A stretch of 64,000 bases of DNA, from positions 5,394,001 through 5,458,000 of the forward strand of contig OZ234497.1 of NCBI GenBank assembly GCA_965153455.1, given 5' to 3'. The notes below the pieces were generated by a model, which did not search any database, was not told the DNA's origin, and worked only from the letters and a program-made list of their open reading frames with translations. Positions 62,999 to 64,000 of the stretch are shown here, one piece after another. The stretch's first letter is position 1. The number at the start of each line of letters is the position of its first letter. The stretch comes from Sphagnum compactum (lineage: Eukaryota > Bryophyta > Sphagnopsida > Sphagnales). A program made the translations under genes and the position numbers.

Positions 62999-64000
62999 AA
63001 TATAATTTTTACTATTGTTTGATTTGTGAGACCATCGAATTGAAGTTGTGGAAATTGTATATCATGTTGTGATCTTTGGGAACATTCTACCAAGATTCAA
63101 AACAATTGGAGGTCCAATTTTGGGAATTTATGTTAAGTTTAACATTAATGGCACGTGCATTTTGATTTGTAGCATAAGATGTGACTAAGTTTTTGTGAAG
63201 TTTAAAATTTGCAAGCTTAAATTTGAAAATGTTTGGTATGATTCCAATTTTTAAATATTTCGGTGATTAGATTAATAAGGTAACATGTATATACAAGAAG
63301 ATATATGCTTGTGGGAACTTAGATTTGGACTTGTTCATTAGATTTTTCATTGTATGTACTAAGATTTCGCCTGTATGAAAATTCTAAAAATATGACTTAT
63401 CTTCACCTTATGAGTAATAATTATTGAAATTGTTCTAATACCCAACTAACCTAAAGGTTATACAAGAAATGTTTCATGTACTTTAGTTTTTCAAGTTGGT
63501 ATGATCTATTTTTGATGTTTCCTTTTTAACCTTTCTTTTTATCAAAATGAAAAATGAAAAGGCATTTGTATTTTTCATTGGGATTTTGGCACAATGACAA
63601 AGCCAACTTTAACATACATGAACCCTCTAGTTTTACATGTGTGCTTATGAGTAAGTGTTTAAAGCATGCGTGTGGTTTTCAAATTATATTGTGATATGCA
63701 TTTCCATGTCATTTGTTGAACATCAAGAGCTTTTAATGCACTTGATATAAAATTTAGTTACATTTTAACATACCTATGCATTGTTTCACCATGTTTTAAA
63801 GTTGCAATATGGGTTTAAACCAATGTTGAGCATGTATATGGTTTTAAACATACCCTCTATGTAATTAAATGCAAATAACAAACTTATATACATTCCATAT
63901 AAGTGTAAGTGTAAAACCATGTAATTTCATTATTTACATGACTTACCCACTATGTAAATATGTGTAATTTAAAACAAAAGACAAAATTGCACAAAAAATG
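62999..64000. other. AT-rich DNA to the window end, no gene seen
   Basis: No frame above 60 codons. Nothing recognisable. Confidence 0.5.

Overview
The window is nuclear DNA from a land plant. The evidence is: genes with many introns and canonical GT-AG splice sites that keep phase, plant-type protein families, plant telomere-type TTTAGGG patches inside the chromosome, decayed hAT transposases, and long AT-rich intergenic DNA with many microsatellites and long homopolymeric G/C tracts. A large repeat-rich genome such as a fern, lycophyte or other seed-free plant would fit, but the clade is inference only.

Two genes can be reconstructed with confidence, both on the minus strand. (1) Positions 25326 down to 14991 encode an eight-exon, about 2463-residue, three-SANT/Myb nuclear protein of the POWERDRESS / nuclear-receptor-corepressor type (expected histone-deacetylase partner). 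A probable 5'-UTR intron and a CT-, CTAC- and telo-box-bearing promoter lie up to about 27180. (2) Positions 46944 down to 42869 encode an eleven-exon, about 522-residue glycerophosphodiester phosphodiesterase of the GDPD1-3 type. It has a probable plastid transit peptide and an unrecognised insert of about 110 residues before the catalytic domain. In both models all exon phases add up without a frameshift.

Between 11.8 and 14.6 kb, GC-richer DNA upstream on the plus strand carries good splice signals and a possible two-exon short ORF (12695-14415) that converges on the SANT gene. It may be a small-peptide gene or a non-coding transcript.

The rest is mostly dead or non-coding repeat. Two hAT-superfamily transposase pseudogenes of different lineages lie on the plus strand (about 33.4-35.9 kb with DUF659 and C-terminal dimerisation remnants; about 37.5-40.45 kb, nearly full length). 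A T-rich element of about 0.95 kb occurs as an inverted pair (31.6-32.6 and 48.5-49.44 kb) bracketing both hAT relics and the GDPD gene. A second family forms another inverted pair (11.44-11.8 and 32.64-32.98 kb). Tandem arrays lie at 10.35-11.03 kb (42-bp period) and 28.55-29.74 kb (about 90-bp period). Smaller duplications lie at 0.3-0.8, 2.9-3.2, 6.8-7.8, 41.7, 47.8-48.06, 60.8-61.4 and 62.7-63.0 kb. The long stretches 1.6-10.3 kb and 49.7-64 kb show no credible gene. No CRISPR, prokaryotic operon, rRNA or convincing tRNA gene was seen.
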